This document shows positions 15,901-25,986 of a stretch of 64,000 nt of DNA, one piece after another. The DNA lies in NCBI RefSeq assembly GCF_001874645.1, contig NZ_CP017887.1, positions 62,001-126,000 on the forward strand, given 5' to 3'. The stretch comes from Pseudomonas frederiksbergensis (GTDB lineage Bacteria; Pseudomonadota; Gammaproteobacteria; Pseudomonadales; Pseudomonadaceae). The notes under the pieces were generated by a model. The model was not told the origin of the DNA, searched no databases, and worked only from the letters and a program-made list of their open reading frames with translations. Both the position numbers and the translations under genes were made by a program. Every line of letters begins with the position of its first letter. Within the stretch, counting starts at the first letter, position 1.

Positions 15901-16473
15901 TCAGAGGCCATCCCCCTTTTCTATGTGTGCGATGTAGGTCGCCATCTCGCCATGAACGATTGGGTCAAATGGATGCCCAGCCACTTGAAACAACAGCCGT
16001 ACTTGCTCTTCAGGGTCTAAAGGTAACCGCTGTTCACTGCCATCAATTTGGACCACGGTTCGGCTCACAAGGCCAGTATTGCGAAGAGGCATCAGCAATG
16101 TGCGGATAATTTCCCAGGAGCGCAGTTCCTTATAGGCCGTCCAATGTGGTCGTACATGCAGCGGGCCTTCAACGAAAATGAGCGAGCAGTCCAAGGTCGG
16201 CGTGGTCTGGTTGATGTCAGTACGTCCACCAATCCGCACAAGCCCGATCTGATTCACGTCTACGCCGTCGAGCAACTCTGGGAAGGGTGGGGCCGAAGTC
16301 CCGTCGCTGGCAACCAGACTCTTGTGCTCAGCTAACAATCGACGCAATTGTTGAGTGAAATGAGCCTGCCCAGAAAGCCTCGCGTTACGCAAAAGCTCAA
16401 ACAACCTGATCGCCTTTTCCTTGCCACCTTCGCGTGTGTTAATGGTCCCAAAATAGAAATCGTCGTGTTCCAT
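15901..16473 (-). CDS. Hypothetical protein
   Basis: 190 residues, MEHDDFYFGTINTREGGKEK start, soluble, alpha/beta with an acidic C-terminus. Family not recognised. AGGAGATATGG precedes the ATG. It lies downstream of the small P-loop ATPase gene on the same strand, with a 155-bp gap in which I see no gene. Confidence 0.65.
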   Translation of the reverse strand: MEHDDFYFGTINTREGGKEKAIRLFELLRNARLSGQAHFTQQLRRLLAEHKSLVASDGTSAPPFPELLDGVDVNQIGLVRIGGRTDINQTTPTLDCSLIFVEGPLHVRPHWTAYKELRSWEIIRTLLMPLRNTGLVSRTVVQIDGSEQRLPLDPEEQVRLLFQVAGHPFDPIVHGEMATYIAHIEKGDGL

Positions 16474-16628
16474 CCATATCTCCTATCCGATCAGTTATCC
16501 GAGTTTTTGTTTCGCTTTCTACCCGCTTAGTGTCCGCGATCAGCTGGGTGAAAAGCCAGCACCCGAAAAGCTATCAATGCCTCCTCGATCAGCCCAGCAT
16601 GCCCGTGAAGAAGCGATCATTGCCGGTG

Positions 16629-17171
16629 TTACCGGCGAGGTCGAAACACTCGCTCTGACCAGCTGAACTCATCGCCCCTTAACCTTTCCTCCAAGGCGAT
16701 AATTCGGACTTCGCGCCCGCCACTCGACATCATTTGCAATGCACGATCTACAGCAACGGATTCCATCCAGTCACCCTGTCGCGTGGACGTTGCAGGTCGA
16801 TGCATTTGGACGATGGCCACGTAGCCCCGGCCAGCTGAGTTTACTTGTTCGATGAGCTGCGCAAGCCCCGCGGCGGCAAGCAACTGTGTCTCGTCGATAA
16901 TCAACGTACTCCCAGTACGAGCCGCCCAACGCTCTTGGGCACTTGGGAGAACGCAACCACCTGGAGTTTTACCAGTTAAAACCTCGTCTCTCTTGTCGAC
17001 CAGGTAACCGTTGGGGAACGCCCTCATAGCCAAGACAGTCTTACCGTGACCTGGCCGACCACCCAATAGAACTCTTTCTCCTGCCTCGACATAGCTAGCC
17101 AGCTTCCGAGGCAGATCAACCCCAATATGAAAGTCGATGCTCCGCAATTTTTCTCCCTCAAACTGTCTCAT
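16629..17171 (-). CDS. Small P-loop ATPase
   Basis: 180 residues. Walker A GGRPGHGKTVL lies near residue 38 and Walker B STLIIDETQLL near 90, followed by IVQMHRPATSTRQGDW (sensor-like). At this size it is a single RecA/ASCE core without accessory domains. Role unknown; by context it may be a DNA-processing or packaging-type motor. It lies downstream of the gene that the insertion sequence interrupts, so its expression may now depend on the IS. Confidence 0.65.
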   Translation of the reverse strand: MRQFEGEKLRSIDFHIGVDLPRKLASYVEAGERVLLGGRPGHGKTVLAMRAFPNGYLVDKRDEVLTGKTPGGCVLPSAQERWAARTGSTLIIDETQLLAAAGLAQLIEQVNSAGRGYVAIVQMHRPATSTRQGDWMESVAVDRALQMMSSGGREVRIIALEERLRGDEFSWSERVFRPRR

Positions 17172-17395
17172 GAAAACAGCCCCAGACTATCGTCTGTCAT
17201 GGGTTGACGTAGGACGTGATTACGAGGAATTCGCTCACTGACAGCCACCTTGAGCGAAGTTGGGGGTTCGAACTCTTACAGCCAAATGGGCAGCATGAGA
17301 CGCGATTCGATCCTTGAGCCTCGCCAGAACAGGAGCAAGTACTGGGAGAGCTTCAGCTTCCTCAAGGGAGTAGCTTTTGCCATCCTGTGTAGTGG

Positions 17396-18558
<1,163 letters not shown>

Positions 18559-18892
18559 CTGACACCTCGATCTGGCGGGTATTCTCGCCTAAATGGGTGT
18601 CCGGAATCATTAGACCACTACACCTGCTCATAATCCACAATGCGAGGAGCACATGCTTGCTTCGGGTACTCGGCCAGTCGATCTAAGGAGAAACCACCCT
18701 CAAGCTCACCCTTATCGTTGATCGATTGAGTGACAACGAAATGAGATCCGCCAACCTCCGTGTCAAAGCGGGTATCGAATGGCTCACCGATCGTCCAACC
18801 TTCGGAGAAGGTGAATTGCATACGATGACGCTGCCAGAACAGCACTTCCTTACGGGTTAGCTTGAACTCATCTTCAATCAGGAACGATGCTT

Positions 18893-19384
18893 TCATTTTG
18901 ATGTTGCCTCCGATATCTCGCCCAAACCTAGTCCTTCTTCCTTGTGAAAAGACACGTCACCATCTGCAGCCACACGGAGCTTTTTTCGAGCCAATTCGGC
19001 TTTTCTAGCTTTGAACTGGTTTTGATAACCCAGCTTTTGAGCGTTTATCAATGCACCAAAAAATACGGAGAAGAACGCGATGACAAACGAGATCAGCGCA
19101 TTAGCTGTGAACCACGCTGCGGCATTATCTGTGATCTGGCGATTGACGTCGTCAGGGCTTTGCACCGCCATGACCAGAGTAAACGCGAACATCGCCAACG
19201 GAGTCCGCTGGGCTGAATATATGGCACCGCGGGCTATACAGACCAGAACATGAATAACCTGGGCAGCTAGGAGACGCTTGTCACCCCGCACCTCCTCCTC
19301 CAACATATCCATTTGTGTACTGTCGAGGTGACCGACCGTTACCCCGTTAACCATTACTGCCCACTTTGTCTGGTCGAGTTGCAT
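18893..19384 (-). CDS. Hypothetical membrane protein
   Basis: 163 residues. Helix 1 lies at about residues 57-75 (TPLAMFAFTLVMAV) and helix 2 at about 93-118 (ALISFVIAFFSVFFGALINA). A lysine/arginine-rich cytoplasmic C-terminal tail follows. Family not recognised. It is the first gene of an operon with the IS-split gene. The start ATG at 19384 has only a weak ribosome site (GGGAAGAAA). Confidence 0.6.
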   Translation of the reverse strand: MQLDQTKWAVMVNGVTVGHLDSTQMDMLEEEVRGDKRLLAAQVIHVLVCIARGAIYSAQRTPLAMFAFTLVMAVQSPDDVNRQITDNAAAWFTANALISFVIAFFSVFFGALINAQKLGYQNQFKARKAELARKKLRVAADGDVSFHKEEGLGLGEISEATSK

Positions 19385-19573
19385 ATGATTTCTTCCCTTC
19401 TTGCCCAGCTACGGCTGGTACGGTGCGCAATGCGCCTATTTGGCTGGCGTACAGTCCACATAAACGCATCCATATTCCCACGCGAGTAGAGAACACAATC
19501 GAGATGACTGCCCCCTTGTCCGGGGCAATTACAGGGCCTAATGAAATTGACTCACCGACCTTTTGGGCACACA

Positions 19574-19607
19574 CAAAAAAACGGGCTGCGATACCCGTTT
19601 TTTTTAT
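19574..19607. terminator. Bidirectional terminator after traN
   Basis: AACGGG and CCCGTT pair around CTGCGATA, with an A-run before and a T8 run after, so it can end transcripts in both directions. It closes the long transfer operon. Confidence 0.85.
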
Positions 19608-19624
19608 TTGCCTCATTGCCAGGG

Positions 19625-22324
19625 CTATTTCACCTCGGTCCAGCCCTGCGTCTCCGCTTCGTGACGCAGAGTGTCGGCGTCGATGCCCTGCAGACGCTGC
19701 TCGTTGCGCTTCAGAGTGTCGAGTCGGTCTCCTTTTACGTTGAGGTTGCTCCCCTGCCCTGTCAGGTTGTCGAGATTTACCGTACTCGCGTTTGGAAAAT
19801 TGCCTGTTGTCTGCAAAATGCCAATCCACTCGCCTAAGTCGATTTTGTCCCAGTTCACTTTGTCTAGCGCCGCAATCGGTATAGGGTCGCATGACGGGTT
19901 TTCCGCCTCGCCGAAAGTCGATCCAAGCTGGGCACGAATCTGCTCCTGGAGGATCCGTGCGACCGGGCTGTTGAAGCAGCAGTAGGATTCTCTCTTCTCG
20001 ATGCAACCCAGCGGGGTCTTGGAGGCGCAATAGCTACCGACGAAGTGGCACACCTTAAGTTCCTTTTTAGCGCCGAGCTCAAACTCTTTTGCTTCGCACT
20101 CCCAGATGATGTTTACAAGGATCTCAGTCAGAACATAGATCGTATAAATGATCATGATCACGTTCGCGGCCATGGCGATGTTCTGCGCCACTGGGCCGAG
20201 AGCCGCGTTACCACCTGTCGAGACCGTACCGTCGGCCCCCGTCTTGGCAAACTCGCCACCCGCCTCGCTGACGAACACGGCGTTGGCAGCCTGGGCGCCG
20301 AATGTCTGGGCTGTCCATTCCGCCGTCTTGTTCATCAGAGTCTGCTTGAATGTGGCAATGATGCCTTGCTCTGCCCCCTTCGCCACCAGATCGGTGGCCG
20401 CCATCCCGGAGTCCGTCATGGACGCCCACAAATCGCTCGTCGCACGCCAGGCCGAGTTAATACCGTCGATGATTGGTTGCTTCAGTTGGTTCCACGCGCC
20501 ATAGACGGGTTTGGTCATCTCGAAGTTACCGGTGGCCTCCATCAAGGAATAGGTTTTGATCGTGAGGTTCACGTAATCAGCCAAGGAGATGCCGCCAGGG
20601 TTCTCGCAACAATTGACCCATCCGCCCACCGCCTTTTTGCACTCCATTGGTTCGCCCTTGAACAAAGCACAGGAACGGTTGTTCTCGATCCCGTCATCTC
20701 CAGTACAGTCCATATCGTGCTGTGCTGACTGGGCGATCTGCAGGGCTGCTACGGCCTTGGAGAAGTCATTGCTCTTGTCGTATGTCGGGTTGTAGCACTC
20801 CCCACCGGCACAACGAACTGGGCCCGCGCAATTGTAAGTGGTGTCGACCTGCTGATTGGGTACATCAACGTCGACGCCACAGTCCCACACCTCCTCAAAT
20901 ACGGCGCAAGATCCGGACTTGCCCTGGGCCCCGCCAACACATTTCTGCTCGATAAATCCGCACTTCGGGTCATCCTCGAATTTTTTGCAGGAATCCAAAT
21001 TCCCACCATTGTTCGTTGGGCAGCGCTTCACGCCATGCGCATCGACGTAACACTCCATATCCCCTTGATAAAACTTGCATTCAGATGTGAAGTTAATTTG
21101 TCTGCACAGCGGGCTAATGCTAGGAAATGGCGAAGGCTTTAAATTACTCTCGCACACCTGAACGCCATTGATAAAGGTGCAACCATTTGTCACTGTTGGC
21201 ATGTCACTGCAAGTTAATGCTGGCGCGGTGCAAAAACCATCGGCTACTTGGGTAGCAGCTTTGTAAGCCTCCTCTGAGAAATATTCATCTTGAGTAACCG
21301 CTTTATTAGGGTCGAACAAAACTTTAATGCGTGCGTAGCCCTCACCTTCACCCGCAACGGAAACACGGGTTTTAAATTCAACCTGACCATCCACCTTAAA
21401 ATACTGGGTGACGTCTGTATTCAGCGTTTGCTCCCAAGATGTTCCTAACTCACATGCTCCACCGGTTTCCGGAGGAAAGTTTCCGTTAGGACCATTCCAT
21501 ATCTTGGTGTTGCCGGTCCAGACTTGCATATAGTCGTCATACTTTGCGTATTCCAAAGTGGCTTTTGTAATCGCATCAGGGTTTACGATTCTAACCTTCA
21601 TGAACTCTTCGAAAATCGTGCAGTAACCTTTCCAGTAGTTATCGCCGACAGTACCCAGCCAGAGGTACACACAGCCAACTCCGCAGCTTTGGATATTTGC
21701 GGGCCCTGCATCATGAACAAGAACGCCAGCATTGTAGGAATGCTTAAGTACGTGCGCTCCAGAAGTGTCTGTAATCCGCTCGCAAGTTCTGTAATCTGGG
21801 ATGTGTTTCTTGATTGTTGTGTTATTGAAAACAGACTCTGCTTTACAAGCAGAAAATTCGCCCTTGAAAAGATCTGGTTTTGAAAGGACCTCGTCTGTCG
21901 TATTCCAAATAGGGTCTTTTATCAGGTTCGGGCTAGCCCGGTTTGATGAGTCAACCAATGTTCTATAGGCATCACCATTCCCGCCCTGCTCTGTTTCAAG
22001 ACGAGTCTGAGCGCCGCGCCCTATGAGCTGGGTGTCTTTATCGTTGCCGTAGACATTGTTGAGCTTGGTATTTGAACCACCTCCCGCACCAGGAAATAGA
22101 CTGTCAACGCTGACCGTTCCCCCACCTGGGAAGATTGCGCCATTACCACCATTACTGACTGGCCCTTGATAATCCTTTAAGAATTGGTTACCAAACTGAT
22201 TAGCTTCAGCCGCTGAAGACGTGACTCCATCGGCCCAAGCACTAAACGCGACAGTATTCAGCATCAGTCCCATCAATGGCACGCACACAGCAGTGACAAG
22301 TTTCGAGTTTCTTAAAATATTCAT
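19625..22324 (-). CDS. traN: Mating-pair stabilisation protein TraN
   Basis: 899 residues with a signal peptide (MNILRNSKLVTAVCVPLMGL to FSAWA). The N-terminal third has a glycine/asparagine-rich region (about 50-100). The middle and C-terminus are very rich in cysteine (for example GTVGDNYWKGYCTIFEEF, CKKFEDDPKCGFIEQKC, FVGSYCASKTPLGCIEKR, YCCFNSPVARILQEQ), as in TraN of SXT, IncA/C and F. TraN is an outer-membrane protein that contacts the recipient surface and decides host preference. Last gene of the traL-to-traN operon, 8 bases after traU. Its disulphides explain the Dsb proteins encoded in the same operon. Confidence 0.93.
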   Translation of the reverse strand: MNILRNSKLVTAVCVPLMGLMLNTVAFSAWADGVTSSAAEANQFGNQFLKDYQGPVSNGGNGAIFPGGGTVSVDSLFPGAGGGSNTKLNNVYGNDKDTQLIGRGAQTRLETEQGGNGDAYRTLVDSSNRASPNLIKDPIWNTTDEVLSKPDLFKGEFSACKAESVFNNTTIKKHIPDYRTCERITDTSGAHVLKHSYNAGVLVHDAGPANIQSCGVGCVYLWLGTVGDNYWKGYCTIFEEFMKVRIVNPDAITKATLEYAKYDDYMQVWTGNTKIWNGPNGNFPPETGGACELGTSWEQTLNTDVTQYFKVDGQVEFKTRVSVAGEGEGYARIKVLFDPNKAVTQDEYFSEEAYKAATQVADGFCTAPALTCSDMPTVTNGCTFINGVQVCESNLKPSPFPSISPLCRQINFTSECKFYQGDMECYVDAHGVKRCPTNNGGNLDSCKKFEDDPKCGFIEQKCVGGAQGKSGSCAVFEEVWDCGVDVDVPNQQVDTTYNCAGPVRCAGGECYNPTYDKSNDFSKAVAALQIAQSAQHDMDCTGDDGIENNRSCALFKGEPMECKKAVGGWVNCCENPGGISLADYVNLTIKTYSLMEATGNFEMTKPVYGAWNQLKQPIIDGINSAWRATSDLWASMTDSGMAATDLVAKGAEQGIIATFKQTLMNKTAEWTAQTFGAQAANAVFVSEAGGEFAKTGADGTVSTGGNAALGPVAQNIAMAANVIMIIYTIYVLTEILVNIIWECEAKEFELGAKKELKVCHFVGSYCASKTPLGCIEKRESYCCFNSPVARILQEQIRAQLGSTFGEAENPSCDPIPIAALDKVNWDKIDLGEWIGILQTTGNFPNASTVNLDNLTGQGSNLNVKGDRLDTLKRNEQRLQGIDADTLRHEAETQGWTEVK

Positions 22325-22332
22325 CCGGTCAC

Positions 22333-23355
22333 CTACAATGTTGCGCAGCAGTCAGCCCAACGCCACAGCATGTAAAGCGCGTCTTCGCCAACAAAGGGAA
22401 TCAGTCGACCGCCAGGGCCGCCATTCCATTTCATTGGATGCTCTCCAATCCAATGAGCACGAGCGGTTTCGGGAAGCGGGGAGAACATCGCGAGCTTGTA
22501 TTGGGACTTCACCACCGTCGGGAAAATTTGTGACTTACAGAGTGCTTCGTCACCCATGGTCAGGCGAGCGAGGCCGCGGCGATGCTGGACCGCCAATGTT
22601 TTTGCTGCCAGCAAGGACGTACTTCGCTCGAACTCCATGTTTCCGGTATGGCCCGCAAATGGATAAATTGCTCCCCAGCTGCCTGCACACCACCACATCG
22701 AATCCAGAGGCTGGCCAGCCGTGAGGGTCAGGGCTTCAGCAGTACACGCTGCTTGCGCGATCGGCGAACTCACAGCCGCTGCCTCGGGGTGCGTGAAGAA
22801 CGCCAGTTCTGGGTTGGTCCAGGTTGGGTCGATTTCACTAATAGAAATTAAGTCAAAGTCGTTGAAGCCATCAATGTTGCACCGACTAGGAAGATATATT
22901 TCGAGGATCTGTAGCAAGGGGAAGGAGTAGTAGTGAACATTGTAGAAAACCGTATCACCGCTGTCGTAGTCCCCGCTGCCATTATGTCCACGCAGACGTT
23001 TGTCGCCGATCGCCAGGTTAGCGCCACCTAGTGCCATCGAGCAGCCAGGCGATCTGACGACCTCCACCAGACGAGCAGGTTGCCACATAGATGTCACGAG
23101 GCCAGGGCGGTAGATACCGTTGTTGTCCGAGCACGCGCAGACAGTTTTGTTACTCGATTTATCCGGAGCCGTGCCCCCGAATAGACTCACGCCTGCCACT
23201 TTGATCGGGAATAAACACGCCCAGCAAACATCGGTAAAAATCTTCGGACCTAATATTTGCGCATTTTGGCATGTAGGATCTCCTGGCAGGCTCTCGGCGC
23301 TCACTCCGGAAATTAGCACGAAGAACAGCCCCAGAACTTTAAGAAACGACTTCAT
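22333..23355 (-). CDS. traU: Conjugal transfer pilus assembly protein TraU
   Basis: 340 residues with signal peptide MKSFLKVLGLFFVLISGVSA. Conserved features of TraU are present: DVCWACLFPIKVAGVSLFGG, VCACSD, RPGLVTSMWQPARLVEVVR, YYSFPLLQILEI, the DPTWTNPELAFF segment, and a cysteine-rich C-terminus ending WRWADCCATL. TraU is a periplasmic protein needed for pilus assembly and DNA transfer in F-type systems. It starts immediately after the stop of the EAL gene (TGA ATG), so it is translationally linked to it. Confidence 0.96.
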   Translation of the reverse strand: MKSFLKVLGLFFVLISGVSAESLPGDPTCQNAQILGPKIFTDVCWACLFPIKVAGVSLFGGTAPDKSSNKTVCACSDNNGIYRPGLVTSMWQPARLVEVVRSPGCSMALGGANLAIGDKRLRGHNGSGDYDSGDTVFYNVHYYSFPLLQILEIYLPSRCNIDGFNDFDLISISEIDPTWTNPELAFFTHPEAAAVSSPIAQAACTAEALTLTAGQPLDSMWWCAGSWGAIYPFAGHTGNMEFERSTSLLAAKTLAVQHRRGLARLTMGDEALCKSQIFPTVVKSQYKLAMFSPLPETARAHWIGEHPMKWNGGPGGRLIPFVGEDALYMLWRWADCCATL

Positions 23356-24036
23356 TCAATTCGACCCTACAGGAGTGTCTATCAACATCGGCTTGGACAA
23401 AGAGAAACCTTGTATCCAAGCGCCTTTCAAAGAGTTAATAACTTCACATGGTCGAGGTTGCTCATAGCGCTCAAGCACCATTTGAACGCCATCGCTTGTG
23501 CAATACTGATAGGCCTCATACAACCATTCGAGATTTTCTGACAGTCTCAAAGCAGTAAGATCGATTTTACAATAATCCCAATGCACCAATTTTAAGCGTT
23601 CAATATCAGAATGCTCATACCCAAAGTCGTCAATAGCCAGTTTTATACCCAAGCTTCTCAGGTGGGTAACTTGATGAGCCATAACCTCTTTACTTGCGTA
23701 GTACTTCTCGGAGACCTCAAGCACCACATCATTGGAAACCCATTCGCGCAGTACCTGCAACTGGTTGGCTGCACGGGCTAAAAGGATTTCGTTTCTCAAT
23801 GTCGCAGCGGAGAGATTTATGAATATCGGTACCGAAGTGTTCCGAAGAAAGTCCGATGAGTTGGCCAAGCCGAGGACCAGGCTGTCTAATTCACACCACG
23901 ACAACCCACGCTCGGGGAGCACGAACTCATGAGGAACCAATATTTGACCTTCCGGCTCTACTTTACGCGCTAGCACTTCGTACCCTTGAAGAGAACTCCA
24001 GGCATGAAGTCCCTGAACAGCAAGTTTCAAAGTCAT
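23356..24036 (-). CDS. EAL-domain protein, probable c-di-GMP phosphodiesterase
   Basis: 226 residues, a single EAL domain with no sensor or membrane part. Key positions are kept: YEVLAR (the EAL glutamate), FINLSA (N), LEVSEKY (E), AIDDFGYE (DD), CKIDLT (K), VLERYE (E) and IQGFSLSKP (Q). By family knowledge these bind metals and hydrolyse c-di-GMP to pGpG. EVL instead of EAL is a common variant. It overlaps traW by four bases and abuts traU, so it is translated as part of the transfer operon. A role in lowering c-di-GMP in step with pilus assembly is inferred. EAL genes are not part of the usual F/SXT tra set. Confidence 0.85.
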   Translation of the reverse strand: MTLKLAVQGLHAWSSLQGYEVLARKVEPEGQILVPHEFVLPERGLSWCELDSLVLGLANSSDFLRNTSVPIFINLSAATLRNEILLARAANQLQVLREWVSNDVVLEVSEKYYASKEVMAHQVTHLRSLGIKLAIDDFGYEHSDIERLKLVHWDYCKIDLTALRLSENLEWLYEAYQYCTSDGVQMVLERYEQPRPCEVINSLKGAWIQGFSLSKPMLIDTPVGSN

Positions 24037-25169
24037 TCCGTGAGCCTCTCAACCATGGTTTCTTGAACGATGAACTTATTACGGTCGGAGTAAACAATGC
24101 TTGGTACTTTCTCAACTTCGAAAGCCGTAAGGACTTCTGGTGTGAGTAAATACAACGGAGCGCCAAGCTCTTTTTGCAACTGCTGAAAGCTTTCCCAACC
24201 ATCAGTCGTATCAAGGGCAGAGAGAATCAATGTCACTCGTGTGGTCTGGGAATGATCGTCGAACTCTTGCTTGGCAAATTTTACTTGCCCTTTATCTCTT
24301 CCATCGAAAACAACCAATCGCTGTGTAAATGGCCGAATGTCCAAGGGGTTAATTCTTGTCCCTTTAGCTGTAATTACATTGCCCTTCGGGTCCAGGATGT
24401 CCTGGCCAACAATCACAGTTGGGTCGATCTCACGTGTTCTGCTTTCAACGGCATGATCGAGCTCAAAGTATTTTTGGTTCGCCCAGAATCGATCTTTCGC
24501 TGATTTTTTCAACTTCTCAAAGTCGAGCTGATGAGCACGCTCCTGCATGACGTCGACCAAGTCCCTTTCGGCGATGTCCATCATCGGGCCGGTAACACCG
24601 AGGTCGCCCCTCTGGCCCTGAGCATAAGCATCGGCGACATATTGGGCGCTGCTGTTCCCTTTCGCGGTCAGCAACGCCACCTCGCTCTCCTCCAGGATGG
24701 TTACCGGTACCTCCGTGATGTTGTGACGCTTGAAAGCCGGTGGGTCGATGATTAAACCGGCTTTTGAGTGTGTCTCCATGACGAGCTTTTGCAGGTGCGC
24801 TATCGCCTCAGCTGTATTGACGCCATCGGGGAATCCGCGCACTACCAGCTGCACGGATGTATCGTCGGCGTTCTCAAGCAGAATGGATTTCAGCTCATTG
24901 TCCGACATGGACCGTGAGACGAAAATCAACGTACGGCGTCCTTGAAAAACCTTCCGATCGGGGCTGGCAGTGAGGTTTGTCTCGGGATCAGCTTTCACCT
25001 GGTCAGGAATGCTCTCCAACGGGTTGCCGGTGTAGTCGCCTTGTTCTGCAGCAATACTTTTCGCCCACCCGGTGACGTCTTCAGACGTCAATTCAGCGGC
25101 GCCCAAAGTGAATGGAAGCAACGAAGCGAAAGCCGTCAGGGCGATCACCTTATGGATTGGCCTCACCAT
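24033..25169 (-). CDS. traW: TrbC-TraW fusion protein
   Basis: 378 residues with signal peptide (MVRPIHKVIALTAFASLLPF to LGA). Residues ~80-190 look like TrbC (TLIFVSRSMSDNELKSILLE). The second half holds the TraW signature (VGQDILDPKGNVITAKGTRI, NPLDIRPFTQRLVVFDGRDKGQ). A fused TrbC-TraW is known in SXT/IncA/C-type systems. These periplasmic proteins act with TraU in pilus assembly. It overlaps the signal-peptidase gene by 7 bases and the EAL gene by 4. Confidence 0.9.
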   Translation of the reverse strand: MVRPIHKVIALTAFASLLPFTLGAAELTSEDVTGWAKSIAAEQGDYTGNPLESIPDQVKADPETNLTASPDRKVFQGRRTLIFVSRSMSDNELKSILLENADDTSVQLVVRGFPDGVNTAEAIAHLQKLVMETHSKAGLIIDPPAFKRHNITEVPVTILEESEVALLTAKGNSSAQYVADAYAQGQRGDLGVTGPMMDIAERDLVDVMQERAHQLDFEKLKKSAKDRFWANQKYFELDHAVESRTREIDPTVIVGQDILDPKGNVITAKGTRINPLDIRPFTQRLVVFDGRDKGQVKFAKQEFDDHSQTTRVTLILSALDTTDGWESFQQLQKELGAPLYLLTPEVLTAFEVEKVPSIVYSDRNKFIVQETMVERLTE

Positions 25170-25681
25170 AGCGGATAGGCCCGACCGACGAGCTGGGTCT
25201 CATCTACCGTCCCCCAGTAGCGCGAGTCGAAAGAGTCCTTAGTTCTGCCGGAGAACCAGTATTTTCCCGTCGCCAGGTACTCGTCGCGGATGTACCTTGA
25301 TTCGGGTTTGTTCAACGTCACCGCCAGGTACAAACCATCAGCGGTTGGAACCTGGCTACCATTCACGACGACTCCGTCATGACCGACTTGTACCCGGTCG
25401 CCTGGGACACCATCGATCATTTTTGTAAGCAAGGTACCATTGGGGAAATACGGCTCAGTCCCGAGCGCTTTGAAAGTGAAAATCTTCCCCCTTTCAGGAA
25501 TCTTGTCTGTCTTGTCGATAAAGAAGACCCTGTATCCCAGGCATCGGCTTTGCTGAGGGTCAATGCCGATGGAGTAACGATCGGCCAACAACGTGCTTCC
25601 TCCGCCCACCACGCAAGCGACAACCGCAGTCAATGCGAAGCTCTTAACCAGGAACTCGCCTCGGCTCATCTTTTTCTTCAC
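25163..25681 (-). CDS. trhF: Conjugative S26-family signal peptidase TrhF/TraF-like
   Basis: 172 residues. N-terminal membrane anchor (FALTAVVACVVGGGSTLLA), then QQSRCLGYRVFF with the likely catalytic serine, LLTKMIDGVPGDRV with the lysine partner, and the DSRYWG C-terminal box. This family processes prepilins. In RP4 (TraF) and IncH-type systems (TrhF) it is linked to pilin maturation and cyclisation, which would make TraA the substrate here. It overlaps trbI and traW, so the genes are coupled. Confidence 0.88.
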   Translation of the reverse strand: MKKKMSRGEFLVKSFALTAVVACVVGGGSTLLADRYSIGIDPQQSRCLGYRVFFIDKTDKIPERGKIFTFKALGTEPYFPNGTLLTKMIDGVPGDRVQVGHDGVVVNGSQVPTADGLYLAVTLNKPESRYIRDEYLATGKYWFSGRTKDSFDSRYWGTVDETQLVGRAYPLW

Positions 25682-25986
25682 TGAGGCAACCCCTCTTCCG
25701 GTGCTTGGTTCATGCTCGGCAGTGGGACTTCCATATCAGCGGGGACCTGGATCGCCGCCCGACTATCGAGGACCAGAAATCCACGGGCAGCTAGGCGTGC
25801 GGCCTGCTGGTAAGTTTTGCTGGTGGCTTCTTCAATAGCTTCCGGGGTGCGTTCTCCCGGTATCGCTTCGATGGCCGCTGCAATGTTGATGACCGCGATT
25901 TTCGGCACCTCGTTTTGACGTGCCTCCCAGGCCAAATAAAGCGCGGCAAGAGAAACGGCCAGTGCGATATAGGGGATAATTTTCAA
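25678..25986 (-). CDS. trbI: TrbI-like F-type transfer protein
   Basis: 102 residues with an N-terminal membrane helix (MKIIPYIALAVSLAALYLAW). The short periplasmic domain is typical of TrbI (KIAVINIAAAIEAI, QAARLAARGFLVLDSRAAI). TrbI affects pilus retraction in F. It sits between traC and trhF with 4-base overlaps on both sides, matching the family's usual place. Confidence 0.75.
   Translation of the reverse strand: MKIIPYIALAVSLAALYLAWEARQNEVPKIAVINIAAAIEAIPGERTPEAIEEATSKTYQQAARLAARGFLVLDSRAAIQVPADMEVPLPSMNQAPEEGLPQ

Noticed and set aside
19347..19620. Minus-strand frame after traN (MRQIKKTGIAARFF...)
   Set aside because: Its only good start lies inside the traN terminator, and it overlaps the 19384 gene without a ribosome site.
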